The notes beneath the pieces were generated by a model that saw nothing but the letters and a program-made list of their open reading frames with translations, was not told the origin of the DNA and did no database searches. A stretch of DNA of 64,000 nt from Chania multitudinisentens RB-25 (GTDB lineage: Bacteria > Pseudomonadota > Gammaproteobacteria > Enterobacterales > Enterobacteriaceae). Shown piece after piece: positions 1 to 9,603 of the stretch; position 1 is the stretch's first letter, and each line of letters begins with the position of its first letter. The position numbers were made by a program, and so were the translations under genes. Location: the NCBI RefSeq assembly GCF_000520015.2, contig NZ_CP007044.2, forward strand, positions 2,108,001-2,172,000, read 5' to 3'.

Positions 1-15
1 AGTGGTTGTGACTGA

Positions 16-249
16 GCATCTCAAGGCAAGTGTGAGAGTTACACAGCAGAAACACCTTTCATAATGGCTAATGACTGCCCATATATTGAAGTGCATCACA
101 TTAAATACCTGGCAAACGGTGGTTTTGATACTGCTAAAAATACTGTTGTATTATGCTCCAGCTGCTATCGAGCGCTGCACTATGCCATGAATAAAGATAC
201 ATTTGTTGAAGATCTCTACCAGCGTATAGTACGGCTTGTCAGGGAATAG
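16..249 (+). pseudogene. HNH endonuclease, C-terminal remnant
   Basis: The frame can be read from position 16, just after an in-frame TGA at 13-15. The translation keeps the metal-binding core of McrA-like HNH nucleases: a single Cys from the first zinc knuckle, then PYIEVHHI, a GG..D..N stretch and a second CxxC (CSSC) followed by a His. In intact relatives the first knuckle is CxxC, but here the second Cys is Tyr. The N-terminal part is missing or lies left of the window behind the stop. An ATG at 64 could start a 61-residue peptide but it would lack the first knuckle. I read it as a decayed gene; a short expressed fragment cannot be excluded. Confidence 0.55.
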
Positions 250-386
250 TAGGATGGCAATCCTCAGGAACTTACTCCGGTAAGTGACTGGAGTAAGCGA
301 GGACAACCGATACACCTGCAACTTGGAGTATGACGGGTATAAAGTTGAGTTGAAACAAGGGATAACGAAAAATACAAGGAATTTAA

Positions 387-1199
387 ATGTATAAAATATT
401 AGGGTTCTTAATCACCATGCCATTACTTTCGGGGTGTGCAGCACTCTATGGTAATGGCGGTAATTTTGCGAAATATTATGAAGGGAAAAATGTTACCGAA
501 ATTAAAGCTGCGGAAAACTACATTCCTTGTTCCTATCAGGAACTTGCTGTTCATACACTGAATGCAGAACAATTTAATGATATCAAAAAGTTACGTACAG
601 GTGCGTACAGACAAGGTTATATTCTTATTGGGCAGTCCCATGGAGAGGGAACGTCCAATGCATTTACCAAGAACGATGTAACAGGCTTGGCGTTGAAGCT
701 GTCAGCTTGCCTGGCTTATTGGGGGAGTTCTGGTTTTTCCTATGCTGAAAATCAAACTCGTACTTATTATGAGCAAGTCGTAGACGGCATTTATTATGAT
801 AATAACGGGCAGCCTCAGTATGCTATGCGTAATGAGGAACGTTACGAGCAAGTGAACGTTAATTATTATAACTTCCATTCATATTATTTTATCAAGTTGG
901 ATCTGAATAAATCGTTTGGTGCCTTTTATCAAGAATTATCAGCCGAGCAGAAAAAAATAGTGGGCCTCAATTACGGTGTATTTATCCGTGCGGTTGCTAA
1001 CGGTAGCCAGGCAGAAAAAGAGTTTAATTTAAGAGAAAATGATATTTTGCTTGAGTACAATGGGCAGCAATGCACAATAGATAACAGCCCTGACTTCTGC
1101 GGTGTTAACGTTCCTGTGCATACCGCTCGTGTGTACCGGGAAGGGAAAATCATGAACATTGACGTTAGGGCCCTACCAGTAAAAGGAGGGGCGGCGTAG
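387..1199 (+). CDS. Lipoprotein with C-terminal PDZ-like domain
   Basis: This encodes 270 residues. The N-terminus is a short hydrophobic segment ending in the lipobox LSGC with the lipidated Cys at residue 17, so the product should be anchored in the inner or outer membrane facing the periplasm. The last 80 residues look like a PDZ fold: a GVFIRAV start, an ENDILLEYNG core and a closing beta strand near IDVRAL. PDZ modules usually bind protein C-termini. The middle part is rich in Tyr and Asn and I do not recognise it. A good ribosome site (AAGGA) lies about ten bases before the ATG. It has no obvious operon partner and lies among transposon scraps. The specific function is unknown. Confidence 0.75.
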   Translation: MYKILGFLITMPLLSGCAALYGNGGNFAKYYEGKNVTEIKAAENYIPCSYQELAVHTLNAEQFNDIKKLRTGAYRQGYILIGQSHGEGTSNAFTKNDVTGLALKLSACLAYWGSSGFSYAENQTRTYYEQVVDGIYYDNNGQPQYAMRNEERYEQVNVNYYNFHSYYFIKLDLNKSFGAFYQELSAEQKKIVGLNYGVFIRAVANGSQAEKEFNLRENDILLEYNGQQCTIDNSPDFCGVNVPVHTARVYREGKIMNIDVRALPVKGGAA

Positions 1200-1350
1200 C
1201 GAAAACTTGGGCCAGGAGATGTACTTGTGATTACCAAGTAGGCTGCAAAAGAGATTGCATAATTTCCTGTTAATGAGATGGTCACCCCACCCTGTGAGCA
1301 GTACGCTGGCAGGGTGATATGTGTTTTCTAACAACGTAAACAGGCACATT

Positions 1351-1446
1351 ATGGACGAAAAGAAACTTAAGGCACTTGCTACCTAATTGGGCAAAGGCCT
1401 TAAAACCAAAGCCGATCTCAACCAGTTTTCCCGTATGCTGACGAAG
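1351..1446 (+). pseudogene. IS256-family transposase, N-terminal scrap
   Basis: The translation from ATG 1351 begins MDEKKLKALAT, hits a TAA, and continues in the same frame with LGKGLKTKADLNQFSRMLTK. This is the characteristic start of IS256-family transposases. Similarity stops near 1446 and no catalytic DDE region follows, so only the first tenth of the gene survives. It marks an old insertion next to the permease gene. Confidence 0.7.
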
Positions 1447-1522
1447 CCTTACTTGGTAAGTATTTAGTAAGTTCTATCTATATAAGCTGTATTCGTAGCG
1501 GTGCCTGATGAATAAACGCGAA

Positions 1523-1571
1523 AGCCCTGACCAGTGGCGAGTTATTTTAACGCGCTTCGCTGGGCAGGGCT
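1523..1571 (-). terminator. Possible terminator of uacT
   Basis: AGCCCTG at 1523-1529 pairs with CAGGGCT at 1565-1571, with additional internal pairing (CCAG/CTGG). It lies 15 bases past the uacT stop on the minus strand, and TTT follows the stem in that direction. The loop is long and the U tract is short, so efficiency is uncertain. Confidence 0.4.
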
Positions 1572-1585
1572 GCCTCCTCTCCGAT

Positions 1586-3004
1586 TCAGGCACCGGTTTT
1601 CACCTGTTCACCTCCTTCTTCTACATCTTCAGCGTTCGCCACATCGTCCTCATCCGGCTTTTTCTCTGGATGATAACCATTGAAATACAGGTTAAGCAGA
1701 ACAGCAGAGACAGAGGAAAGCAGGATCCCGCTGTGCAGCAGTGGTTGCAGGTAAGACGGCATATGGTGAAAGAAATTACCGGCAACGATCGGGATCATAC
1801 CAACCCCCAGGCTGATCGCGACAATGTAGGGGTTATAGCGATTGGTGCTGTAGTTGACTCTGGCTAATATCCTGATCCCGGTTGCCAACACCATACCGAA
1901 CATCACGATCCCCGCTCCCCCCAAGACAAACTGTGGAATCGAGGCGACCAGAATAGACATTTTCGGGATCAGGCCAAACAGCACCAGTATGACGCCAGAC
2001 ATAACGCACACCCAGCGGCTTGACACCCGGGTAACGCTGACCAGCCCGATATTCTGGGAAAAGGAAGTGTGCGGGAACGTATTAAAGATACCGCCAATGA
2101 TGGTGCCAATACCGTCAACCCGCAGCCCGCGCACGATATCCTGCTTGGTCGTTGGGCGCCCGACAATTTCCCCCAGGGCCAGAAACATCCCCATTGATTC
2201 AATAAATACGATCAGCATGACGATTGTCAGCGTAATAATTGATGCGGGATCGAAGGTTGGCCAGCCAAAGGCAAAGGGCCTGACCATCGCAAACCAGTCG
2301 GCATTTTCTAATCCAGAAAAACTGACTTCCCCCATCAATAGCGCCAGAATAAAGCCAAAGCCAATCCCCAGCAGCACGGAGATATTGGAAATAAAACCTT
2401 TACAGAAACGCGTAATCAGTAAAATGAAAATCAGCACTACCAGCGATACGCCAATATAGGCCGGGTCGCCGTAATTGGGGTTTCCTTTCCCGCCTGCCGC
2501 CCAATCGATCCCCACTTGCATAATGCTGAGGCCAATAGAGGTAATTACGATCCCGGTCACTAGCGTTGGGAACAACGGCATCAGGCGACCAATCAACGGC
2601 ACCAGCAGTGTGGTGATCACGCCGGCCGCAATGGTTGCGCCAAAGATACCGGTTAAGCCAATATCGGGGTTGGCACCAATGGCCAGCATCGGCGTTACCG
2701 CAGCGAAGGTGACGGACATAATCACCGGCAGGCGAATACCGGCAAAACGGCCAATCCCCACGCACTGTAGCAGCGTAACGATACCGCAGCAGAACAGATC
2801 TGAGCTGATCAGATAGGCGATCTGCTGCTTATCCAGCCCAAGGCTGCCGCCAATCACCAGCGGTACGGCAACGGCACCCGCATACATCACCAGGACATGC
2901 TGCAATCCCAGAGTAAAAAGGTGCGTAATTGGTAAAATCTCTTCAACCTTATCAATCTTTCTATCGATCTCTTCGTCAGGCGAAATATCATTAATGTTGG
3001 TCAT
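1586..3004 (-). CDS. uacT: Urate/xanthine:H+ symporter UacT (NCS2 family)
   Basis: A 472-residue inner-membrane permease of the nucleobase-ascorbate (NCS2) family with about 12-14 hydrophobic segments. It carries the family marks LGLQHVLVMYAGAVAVPL near residue 32, GIRLPVIMSVTFAAVTPM near 90 and SFSQNIGLVSVTRV near 310. Over most of its length it resembles Escherichia coli UacT (formerly YgfU), a proton-linked uric acid transporter, more than the xanthine permeases XanP/XanQ. The N- and C-terminal tails are acidic and differ from E. coli. The context fits: it lies beside the purine-catabolic genes, although a ClpP paralogue and an IS3 remnant separate it from ssnA. I expect it to bring urate into the cell for the downstream pathway; substrate preference is by similarity. 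Confidence 0.88.
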   Translation of the reverse strand: MTNINDISPDEEIDRKIDKVEEILPITHLFTLGLQHVLVMYAGAVAVPLVIGGSLGLDKQQIAYLISSDLFCCGIVTLLQCVGIGRFAGIRLPVIMSVTFAAVTPMLAIGANPDIGLTGIFGATIAAGVITTLLVPLIGRLMPLFPTLVTGIVITSIGLSIMQVGIDWAAGGKGNPNYGDPAYIGVSLVVLIFILLITRFCKGFISNISVLLGIGFGFILALLMGEVSFSGLENADWFAMVRPFAFGWPTFDPASIITLTIVMLIVFIESMGMFLALGEIVGRPTTKQDIVRGLRVDGIGTIIGGIFNTFPHTSFSQNIGLVSVTRVSSRWVCVMSGVILVLFGLIPKMSILVASIPQFVLGGAGIVMFGMVLATGIRILARVNYSTNRYNPYIVAISLGVGMIPIVAGNFFHHMPSYLQPLLHSGILLSSVSAVLLNLYFNGYHPEKKPDEDDVANAEDVEEGGEQVKTGA

Positions 3005-3919
3005 GAAACATCACTCCTGTACCGCCTGATTCAGGTTGTAAAACCTGATGGCTACGACTTAGGGGGCAATAATTCTGCAACCCCCTGGCTATTGATGTAC
3101 CGCATGAACATCTGATCTTTGACGATTGTTGAAGGCCATCATCCCGTCGCCACCCTCAGCGGCCATATCGCTTACAGAAAGGATCATTGGATGAGAACCT
3201 ACATTGAGCTGTAGCATTCTCATCAATAAATGACACTCTCATGGATTAGCCACAAGAATCACAACGGGTTATTTTTAGACCCGGGAAAATATATGCATAT
3301 TATGTGCAAAAATTTATATCCGGCAGATAATCTTTTTATTGAATACGGTTAAATGAGAAAAGCATCACAGAGGAAATCCCATAAGTTTAAATATGGTTAA
3401 TTTTATGTTTAATAAAAACAACATGAATAGAAAATAATTGCACCTTTCTTGGTCAAGGTGACGAATAAAATTACCAATATGGTTATGTTACGTCTCAATC
3501 CGCATGGATTATCGTCTCAATTTGAGAGTTGGAGCAGATATACCACCGCGCCTACTTGCAACGGCATCGTTATTGGTTTATTTGCCACCTGGATGTGGCT
3601 CTACTTATTTAAGGTATATAAAAAAACCCGGTGCAAGAACCGGGGTTTGAGATTGATGCCAAAGCTGACGATGAAGGAAAACAGAGATGAGAGCCCGCGA
3701 CGTTTCGGTCGCTAAACACACGTTGTCTCATGAGAGATTTCAGAGAACACCATTATCTTTAGCAATGCTTCTGGTGATGTACTGAGCCACTACAATTCAG
3801 ATCCCAGGCCTATCGTCATCTTCCAGGTAGGTTTACTGGTTTTACTGAGCCGCTACAGACTTTCTTCCACATTGATAATGGTGCCCACTCTGATATCCAG
3901 CGAAGATAAAGACTAAAAT
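3005..3919. other. Non-coding stretch upstream of uacT
   Basis: No convincing gene is seen. A plus-strand open frame at 3449-3715 runs through a strong hairpin and has no recognisable protein character. The part next to uacT (3200-3450) is AT-rich and probably carries the uacT promoter on the minus strand, but no -24/-12 element was found there. Two short direct repeats of the form ACTGAGCCRCTACA occur near 3780 and 3845; they may be debris of a mobile element. Confidence 0.4.
3624..3648 (-). terminator. Hairpin with U-tract, copy 1 of a shared element
   Basis: Stem CCCGGT/ACCGGG with loop GCAAGA and flanking A/T runs. On the minus strand the stem is followed by seven T residues, as in intrinsic terminators. 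The same stem-loop, letter for letter in the core, occurs at 5107-5132. Here it lies about 350 bases past the ClpP-like gene, after another terminator, so it may be a relic of a rearrangement rather than a working terminator for that gene. Confidence 0.5.
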
Positions 3920-3943
3920 GGCGTTATCTCTTTCATTAACGCC
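3920..3943 (-). terminator. Terminator of the ClpP-like gene
   Basis: GGCGTTA (3920-3926) pairs with TAACGCC (3937-3943). It lies about 50 bases beyond the stop codon of the ClpP-like gene, and on the minus strand the stem is followed by ATTTT. Confidence 0.55.
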
Positions 3944-3994
3944 CCTGTTTTATCTGCTCCAATAAACATCATGAGCTACTTTTTTCCGCAATGT

Positions 3995-4573
3995 TCAGGT
4001 TATTTCCTTGTTACTCACAATGGATTTTGACACTAGCCCATATTCGATCGCCTCTGCCGCCGGCATCCAAAAGTCACGCTCAATGTCGTGCAAAACTTTT
4101 TCCAGCTTCTGCCCGGTTTGCCTGGCGATCAAGGCAGCAATCCTTTCCCTAATCCGGATAATTTCTCTGGCCTGAAGTGCGACATCGGTGGCTTGGCCGC
4201 CAATCCCCCCGCTAGGTTGGTGGATTAGAAAACGGGTATTGGTCAAACAGAAGCGGCGTTCCTTGGGGACCGCCAAGAACACATTAACCGCAGCGCTCCC
4301 TACCCAACCGCTGCCGATCATATTGACCGGAGCATTAATAAAGCGGACGACATCGTGGATCACATCCCCCGACTCTACATGACCGCCAGGTGAACAAATC
4401 AGGAAATTAATCGGATCGGAAGACTCGTCGGACAGCGCCACCAGTTGCTTGACGACATTGTAGGCCACCGTGTCATTGATTTGCCCAAACAGCAGGATAG
4501 TTCGCGACTTGAAGGTTCTCTCATCCAAAAAACCATCGCGTTGAAGAGGACTTACTTCCGTTTTTTCTTCCAT
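3995..4573 (-). CDS. ClpP-family serine protease paralogue
   Basis: A 192-residue member of the ClpP family (about the usual mature length, no obvious propeptide). The catalytic triad appears complete: Ser in GSAAVNVFLAV, His in RFLIHQPSGG, Asp in ERDFWM just before AEAIEYGLVS. Housekeeping ClpP has GQAASMGAF around the serine; here it is GWVGSAAVN, so this is a divergent second ClpP rather than the chromosomal clpP. No clpX or clpA lies beside it, so it would have to borrow an unfoldase or work alone on small peptides. The gene stands alone between uacT and an IS3 remnant, with its own terminator. Its role is unknown; link to purine metabolism is only positional. Confidence 0.82.
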   Translation of the reverse strand: MEEKTEVSPLQRDGFLDERTFKSRTILLFGQINDTVAYNVVKQLVALSDESSDPINFLICSPGGHVESGDVIHDVVRFINAPVNMIGSGWVGSAAVNVFLAVPKERRFCLTNTRFLIHQPSGGIGGQATDVALQAREIIRIRERIAALIARQTGQKLEKVLHDIERDFWMPAAEAIEYGLVSKSIVSNKEIT

Positions 4574-4732
4574 CTAATACCTCGTCTATTTTATGAGCCG
4601 CCCTCACCATCAAGCTCGGGGCGGTGGTTGAAGCCATCTTTAGTGCAGCATCCTACTCAACTGGATGACTGTAGTAGCTCAGTCATTCCGAACATCTCAA
4701 TAGCCTGTTAATGTTACAACAGAAAATTGAGG

Positions 4733-5107
4733 TAATCGAACATGGCCTAACGTAAACATATCAAACTGAAGCTGAAACCCATGGCATCACGCCTGCCGGC
4801 ATAGCGTTGGCTCCAGGCCAGCGTTGCATTCAGGAACTGGAGAAACAGGTGCTGCGTCTGGAGAGAGAAAAAGAAATTTTAAAGCAGGCCGCCGTGTTGA
4901 TGAGCGAAATCCCCGTCAAGTCTGTGCGTTGAGCACACGGCTGAAAAAGAAATAGCCAGTGGTGCTGCTGTGCCGCTTGCTGAAAATCCGCCTTCATAAA
5001 TACAACGGCGGTTTATCGCCGGTGAGTATGAGAATCAGTGGAAAGAAGCTACAAGGGTATCCTACTACACTGATATGGAAGAGGAAAAGACTTTGGCAGC
5101 AATTTGA
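4733..5107 (+). pseudogene. IS3-family transposase remnant (orfA end and orfB tail)
   Basis: Two pieces are visible. The frame through 4831-4924 reads RCIQELEKQVLRLEREKEIL and further, the coiled-coil end of an IS3-type OrfA, ending at a TGA; upstream it is interrupted by a TAA. From about 5000 the frame gives KYNGGLSPV and, after a one-base slip, EYENQWKEATRVS, which is the C-terminal signature of OrfB integrases. The DDE core between them is deleted. It is a dead element that was probably involved in placing the ClpP paralogue next to the urate genes. Confidence 0.7.
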
Positions 5108-5132
5108 AACCCCGGTGCAAGAACCGGGGTTT
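5107..5132 (-). terminator. Terminator of the ygfK-ssnA operon (copy 2 of shared hairpin)
   Basis: AAACCCCGGT and ACCGGGGTTT pair around the loop GCAAGA. It lies about 30 bases past the ssnA stop on the minus strand. It shares its core with the hairpin at 3624-3648. Confidence 0.6.
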
Positions 5133-5160
5133 ACACTTTGCAGGAAGAACAGGCAACGGT

Positions 5161-6489
5161 TTAACTTAACGCATCCATCCGTTGCCACAGCCGCATGGCG
5201 CTGCGGCTGGCTTCCGCATAGATCGACTCAACTTCAAACGGGAACTGGCGAGCTTCATATACCATGCGCCCTTCCACCATCACGGAATGTACGCTGTTAG
5301 CGCTCATGCCAAAGGCCAAATGTCCGCCAATATTCTCTGCCACCAGCGGCGTGGGAGAGGCGTAATCACAAATGGTAAAGTCTGCTTTGTAACCCGCCTG
5401 CAAGCGGCCAAACTGTGCGCCAAAGTTGCGCGCCAGCAGCTCATTGCCCGCATGCAGGAAACGCAGGAAGCTGTCTGGCCACAGCGGCCCCCCGGCATCA
5501 CGGTGTTTGAAGAAGGCAAACTTCATCTCTTCAAACATATCCGCCCCGATCCCATCCGTGCCCAGTGCCAGATGATTGTAGCCGCCAAGCCGCTGGTTAT
5601 AACCCACATGGTTGTTCATATTGGAACGCGGGTTATGCACCAGAAAAGCCCGGTGCCGGTTGATAATCTCAATATCCTTATCCGAGAGATACAGCCCGTG
5701 CGCCACCAGCGTTTTTTCATCAATCAAGCCAAATTTATCCAGACGTTCAATCAGGTCCAGCCCATATTTATCGTGGCTGTGAGAAACATCATAGCGGTCC
5801 TCGGCTGCGTGGATATGCAGGCCGCGCCCGGTGGCCCGCAGCGCTTCGGCAAGCATTGAGAGCCCTTCATCTGGTACGGTAAACGGGGCATGTGCGCCGA
5901 TGTGCGCCTCAACCAGGTAGGGCACACGGCCCCCCGTTTTGGCAGCATCGATCTGGTTGGCAAAATCGATATTCTCTTCAACGCCCTCGCGCAGTTCACG
6001 CAGACCACCGTTACGATCGGTGGTTTCATAACAGGTCATACCGCGCAGCCCAGCCTTGAGAAACCCCTGGCGCAGGGTATTCAGTGAGCCACGGATATAG
6101 TTGGGCGATGCATGATGATCGATAACCGCCGTACAACCGCTCTTGATCGCCTCAAGCGAACAGATCAAGCCGCTGTAGTAGAGTGATTCTTCATCCAGCG
6201 CCCGATCCAGCCGCCACCACAGGTTTTTCAGCGTCGAGATAAAATCCGGGCTGGGCTTGATATTGGCCATGATGCCGCGCGCCAGGCCGGAGTAGAAGTG
6301 GTTATGCGCGCAAACGATGCCCGGCATCACCAGCTTTCCCTGCATCTCCTTCACCGCCGCCTGCGGGTATCTGGCGCTTAAATGACTGCCGACTTCTTTT
6401 ATCAGCGCACCTTCGATGGCGATATCCTGCCCTTCGCTCACGCTGGCGGGTTCAAACTGTACCAGCGTGGCATTCTTCAGTATCAACAT
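5161..6489 (-). CDS. ssnA: Amidohydrolase SsnA of anaerobic purine breakdown
   Basis: This encodes 442 residues, the same length as E. coli SsnA, and matches it nearly throughout. It belongs to the amidohydrolase superfamily (ATZ/TRZ-like chlorohydrolase and guanine deaminase relatives). Metal ligands are visible: HNH in VCAHNHFYSG, HIHAAED, VAHG and the Asp in LGTDGIG. SsnA is one of the set of enzymes (YgeW, YgeX, YgeY, YgfK, SsnA, HyuA and a xanthine dehydrogenase-like protein) that has been linked to anaerobic use of uric acid and other purines by gut bacteria; its exact substrate is not settled. It follows ygfK after 3 bases and is surely co-transcribed. A terminator hairpin closes the operon. 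Confidence 0.93.
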   Translation of the reverse strand: MLILKNATLVQFEPASVSEGQDIAIEGALIKEVGSHLSARYPQAAVKEMQGKLVMPGIVCAHNHFYSGLARGIMANIKPSPDFISTLKNLWWRLDRALDEESLYYSGLICSLEAIKSGCTAVIDHHASPNYIRGSLNTLRQGFLKAGLRGMTCYETTDRNGGLRELREGVEENIDFANQIDAAKTGGRVPYLVEAHIGAHAPFTVPDEGLSMLAEALRATGRGLHIHAAEDRYDVSHSHDKYGLDLIERLDKFGLIDEKTLVAHGLYLSDKDIEIINRHRAFLVHNPRSNMNNHVGYNQRLGGYNHLALGTDGIGADMFEEMKFAFFKHRDAGGPLWPDSFLRFLHAGNELLARNFGAQFGRLQAGYKADFTICDYASPTPLVAENIGGHLAFGMSANSVHSVMVEGRMVYEARQFPFEVESIYAEASRSAMRLWQRMDALS

Positions 6490-6492
6490 GGT

Positions 6493-9400
6493 TTACTCCT
6501 CAACGCGCCCCAGAAGATAAGCGTGATAGTGATGTACATGGCTGATAATGCGGCACATATCCTGCAATTCAGCCGGAACCCCAGCAATATGCCCCTGCGC
6601 GTCAATGCTGAGCTGATACAGCTGCTGGTTCTGGCGCACCTTCAGTTTGCCGCCGTCAACCAAAAAGCCGGGGTTACTGCTGTTGATAAAATCTTTTTCC
6701 AGGTTGTAAATGGTCACCTTGTCTTTGTAAGGTTTTCCCTGCCACGGGCAGAACTGGGCGCAGTTACCACATTCGTTGCAGTAGGCATCGATATGCAGCG
6801 TCTGGAACGAGTCACGGAAGCCAGGCACCGCAATGGAAATATTGGCGCGGTTCGGGCAAACGTCGACGCACTTGCTGCACACATAGTTACATTCCAGGCA
6901 GCGCTGCGATTCCTGCGCAACGAACGCAGCGGTATCGCTCTTATCAACCATCTCAACGGCGATGGTGCCTTTACGCGCATAAATTTCCGCGGGATCGACG
7001 TTCAGCCAGCGCTTATCGTTGTGATGTGATTTTTTGTTCTCCCGGCTCAGGATCGCATCACTGGCGTAGCGGGCGTTGGCAATCGCTGCAACGATGGAAG
7101 AAGGGCCGTTCTGAACGTCACCAATCAGGAATACGCCAGCGCGTGAGGTTTCACCGCTGTTGAGATCCACCACCGGCCAGCCATCCTCACCGAGCGGTAC
7201 GCCCATGGCAGCCAGGCGCTCGCAGTCTGCCTGCTCACCGATGGCGCTGATCAGCGTATCCATCCGCAGCTCAATGGTTTGCTCTGTCGCCACCGGTCGG
7301 CGGCGCCCCTGCTCATCGGGTTCCCCCAATGCCATCACCCGCGCGGTCAGCTTGCCGTCGCTGTCAAAACGCTCGGGATTGGTCAGGAACATAAACTGCA
7401 CGCCGTCTTCCAGCGCTTCCAGATACTCTTCACGGTAGGCTGGCATCTCCTGAATCGAGCGACGATAAAGCACGGTGACGTTTTTCACGCCCGGCACGCG
7501 CAGCGCGGCGCGCGCGCAGTCCATCGCGGTATTTCCCGCGCCGACCACCGCAACCTCACTGCCCAATTCCAACCAGTCTCCACGGTTGAAACTGCGCAGG
7601 AACGGCAGGGATTTATACAGATTCCGATTATCCCCTTGCAGCCTGATGCCGCTGTTCTTATCAGTACCGATACCGATGCAGACATACTTAAAGCCCTGCT
7701 GACGCAGCTCATCCACCGTCAGATGAGGATTGCAGCCGTACTCGAACTTAACGCCGTGAGCAGCAACGAAATCAATGTCATGCTGGATAGTCTCGGCAGG
7801 AATACGGAACTGCGGGATGATATTCTTGACCACGCCGCCGGCGTTGGCTTCGCGCTCAAACAACGTCACCTGATGACCAGCCCGCGCCAGGAAGTAGCCC
7901 GCCGCCAGCCCGGCAGGGCCCGCACCAATCACCGCCACTGGATGCCGATCGCCGGAACCGGCTGGCCTGTGCCAGCGTTGCCGGTATTCATCCCAGCCTT
8001 TCTCCAGCGCAATCTTTTTCAGATCGCGAATATTCAGCGCCTGGTCATAGTCCATACGGGTACAGTTATACTGGCACTGATGATCGCAGATGTGGCCGGT
8101 GATCGCTGGCAGGGCGTTGCGCTGATAGATGATTTCCAGTGCGTCTGCATAGCGCTGTTCGCCGAGCAGGCGAATATATTCCGGAATATCCTGCTTAATT
8201 GCGCAGGCCGATACGCAGGGTGCAACATAGCAGTCCGTCACAGGCAAAGGCCCACCGGCATCGATTTGGTCCTGCGCCTTCCACTCTTTCTGGGTATAGT
8301 CCATGCTCAGAGCCTGCTCAGCCAGCGCTTGCAGTTTATTCACATCAATCTGGGTCATTTCCCAGGCGTTGGAGCGATCCAGTTCATGCATGCACTCGGT
8401 CTGGCGCAGGTAGCCACCGGGCTTCAGCAGGTCGGTAGCCATCGTGATCGGGCGGATACCGGTTTCAAAAATGGCGCGAATGTTAAACTTGCTGGCCCCC
8501 CCTGAGTATGAAATAGGCAGCTTGCCTTTAAACGCCTGTGAGAGCACCGCAGCAACGTTGATTGACAGCGGGAACAGCGCCCGGCCGGACATATACATTT
8601 CATCCCCAGGCAGCGCCCCCTTGCCGTTGATGGTGCCAAGGGTATTGGTCAGCTTGACGCCAAAGCTGAGCTGTTTCTGTTTGCCGAGCGCCAACAGGCG
8701 TTCAAGCATCTCCAGTGCGCGATCCAGCTTGAGATCGTGTTCAAACGACTCCTCTTTCAGGCCGATATAGTCAAAGCCACAGTTGTCGAGGATCTGCCGT
8801 ACCCGCGGATAGCCCAGCAACGTGGGATTCAGCTTCACGAAGGTATTCAGCCCTTTTTCTTCCAGCATGTAGCAGCAGATGGCTTCGATTTCGTGCGGAG
8901 GGCAGCCGTGCATGGTAGACAGCGTAACGCCGTGCACCATACGGCTGGGAATGCTCTGCGGCAGGGCGCGCAGTTCCGCCTGCCGTTCGGCCAAGCCAAG
9001 CTGCTGGATAAACGCCGGGCTTTCCAGACGGGAACGCAAAATCTGCTGATACTCGCTGAACTTGGGGTGCTGAGCAGAATCGATCATACTGTCGATGAAC
9101 GCCTGCATCGGCGGCTCTTTAATCCCTTTGAGATCGTAGCCAACGCTCATATTGAAAATAAAAGACTTACTTTCCCCCGCCGCGCGTGGATCGAAGATCG
9201 CCTCCAGCAAATAAAGCGCAAACCAGGCTTTTAAATACTCGTCGTGTGCCTTTTTCAGGGTGAATTCGGTTGACCATTCGGTGTTAAAGCACTCGTCTTC
9301 AGCATCAATACAGGGTTTTTCCAGCTCAAGCCGATCCAGGATCTGCACCGTTTTCAGCTCAATAAAGCGCCCCCCGGTCAGCCAGGAGACGATAATATTC

Positions 9401-9603
9401 TGCGCCAGCTGGGTATGAGGCCCCGCGGCAGGCCCAATAGGGGTTTCACAGGTTTCACCGAAGACTTTAAGTAATTTTTCATCGGTTTTACGATAAAACT
9501 GCCGTTCTGGAATACCGAAAATAGAGCGGCTTTCTTTATATTCTGCAAAAATTCGCGTCAGGAGTTCTCCAAACGGAATGGGGCGCATGATGTCTCCCAT
9601 CAT
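6493..9603 (-). CDS. ygfK: YgfK, Fe-S flavoprotein reductase of the purine pathway
   Basis: This encodes 1036 residues, close to E. coli YgfK (1032). Order of domains: a dihydroorotate dehydrogenase-like barrel (residues about 1-430, with VKLNPTLLGY and SYSGGAS), a Cys-rich GltD-type linker (CYVAPC..AC, then CDHQCQYNC), a FAD/NAD(P)-binding pair of Rossmann folds (GAGPAGLAAGYFLARAG near 570; VVGAGNTAMDCARAA near 700) and a C-terminal ferredoxin region (CLECNYVCSKCVDVCP; CNECGNCAQFCP). This layout resembles dihydropyrimidine dehydrogenase, so it probably moves electrons from NAD(P)H to a purine-ring intermediate. The old name, selenate reductase subunit, is not a firm function. AAGGAG precedes ATGATG; either ATG could start. 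A sigma54-like promoter lies about 120 bases upstream. Confidence 0.92.
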   Translation of the reverse strand: MMGDIMRPIPFGELLTRIFAEYKESRSIFGIPERQFYRKTDEKLLKVFGETCETPIGPAAGPHTQLAQNIIVSWLTGGRFIELKTVQILDRLELEKPCIDAEDECFNTEWSTEFTLKKAHDEYLKAWFALYLLEAIFDPRAAGESKSFIFNMSVGYDLKGIKEPPMQAFIDSMIDSAQHPKFSEYQQILRSRLESPAFIQQLGLAERQAELRALPQSIPSRMVHGVTLSTMHGCPPHEIEAICCYMLEEKGLNTFVKLNPTLLGYPRVRQILDNCGFDYIGLKEESFEHDLKLDRALEMLERLLALGKQKQLSFGVKLTNTLGTINGKGALPGDEMYMSGRALFPLSINVAAVLSQAFKGKLPISYSGGASKFNIRAIFETGIRPITMATDLLKPGGYLRQTECMHELDRSNAWEMTQIDVNKLQALAEQALSMDYTQKEWKAQDQIDAGGPLPVTDCYVAPCVSACAIKQDIPEYIRLLGEQRYADALEIIYQRNALPAITGHICDHQCQYNCTRMDYDQALNIRDLKKIALEKGWDEYRQRWHRPAGSGDRHPVAVIGAGPAGLAAGYFLARAGHQVTLFEREANAGGVVKNIIPQFRIPAETIQHDIDFVAAHGVKFEYGCNPHLTVDELRQQGFKYVCIGIGTDKNSGIRLQGDNRNLYKSLPFLRSFNRGDWLELGSEVAVVGAGNTAMDCARAALRVPGVKNVTVLYRRSIQEMPAYREEYLEALEDGVQFMFLTNPERFDSDGKLTARVMALGEPDEQGRRRPVATEQTIELRMDTLISAIGEQADCERLAAMGVPLGEDGWPVVDLNSGETSRAGVFLIGDVQNGPSSIVAAIANARYASDAILSRENKKSHHNDKRWLNVDPAEIYARKGTIAVEMVDKSDTAAFVAQESQRCLECNYVCSKCVDVCPNRANISIAVPGFRDSFQTLHIDAYCNECGNCAQFCPWQGKPYKDKVTIYNLEKDFINSSNPGFLVDGGKLKVRQNQQLYQLSIDAQGHIAGVPAELQDMCRIISHVHHYHAYLLGRVEE

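Noticed and set aside
3449..3715. 88-codon plus-strand frame
   Set aside because: It runs through a strong hairpin with an A/T-flanked stem, has no ribosome site and no protein family character.
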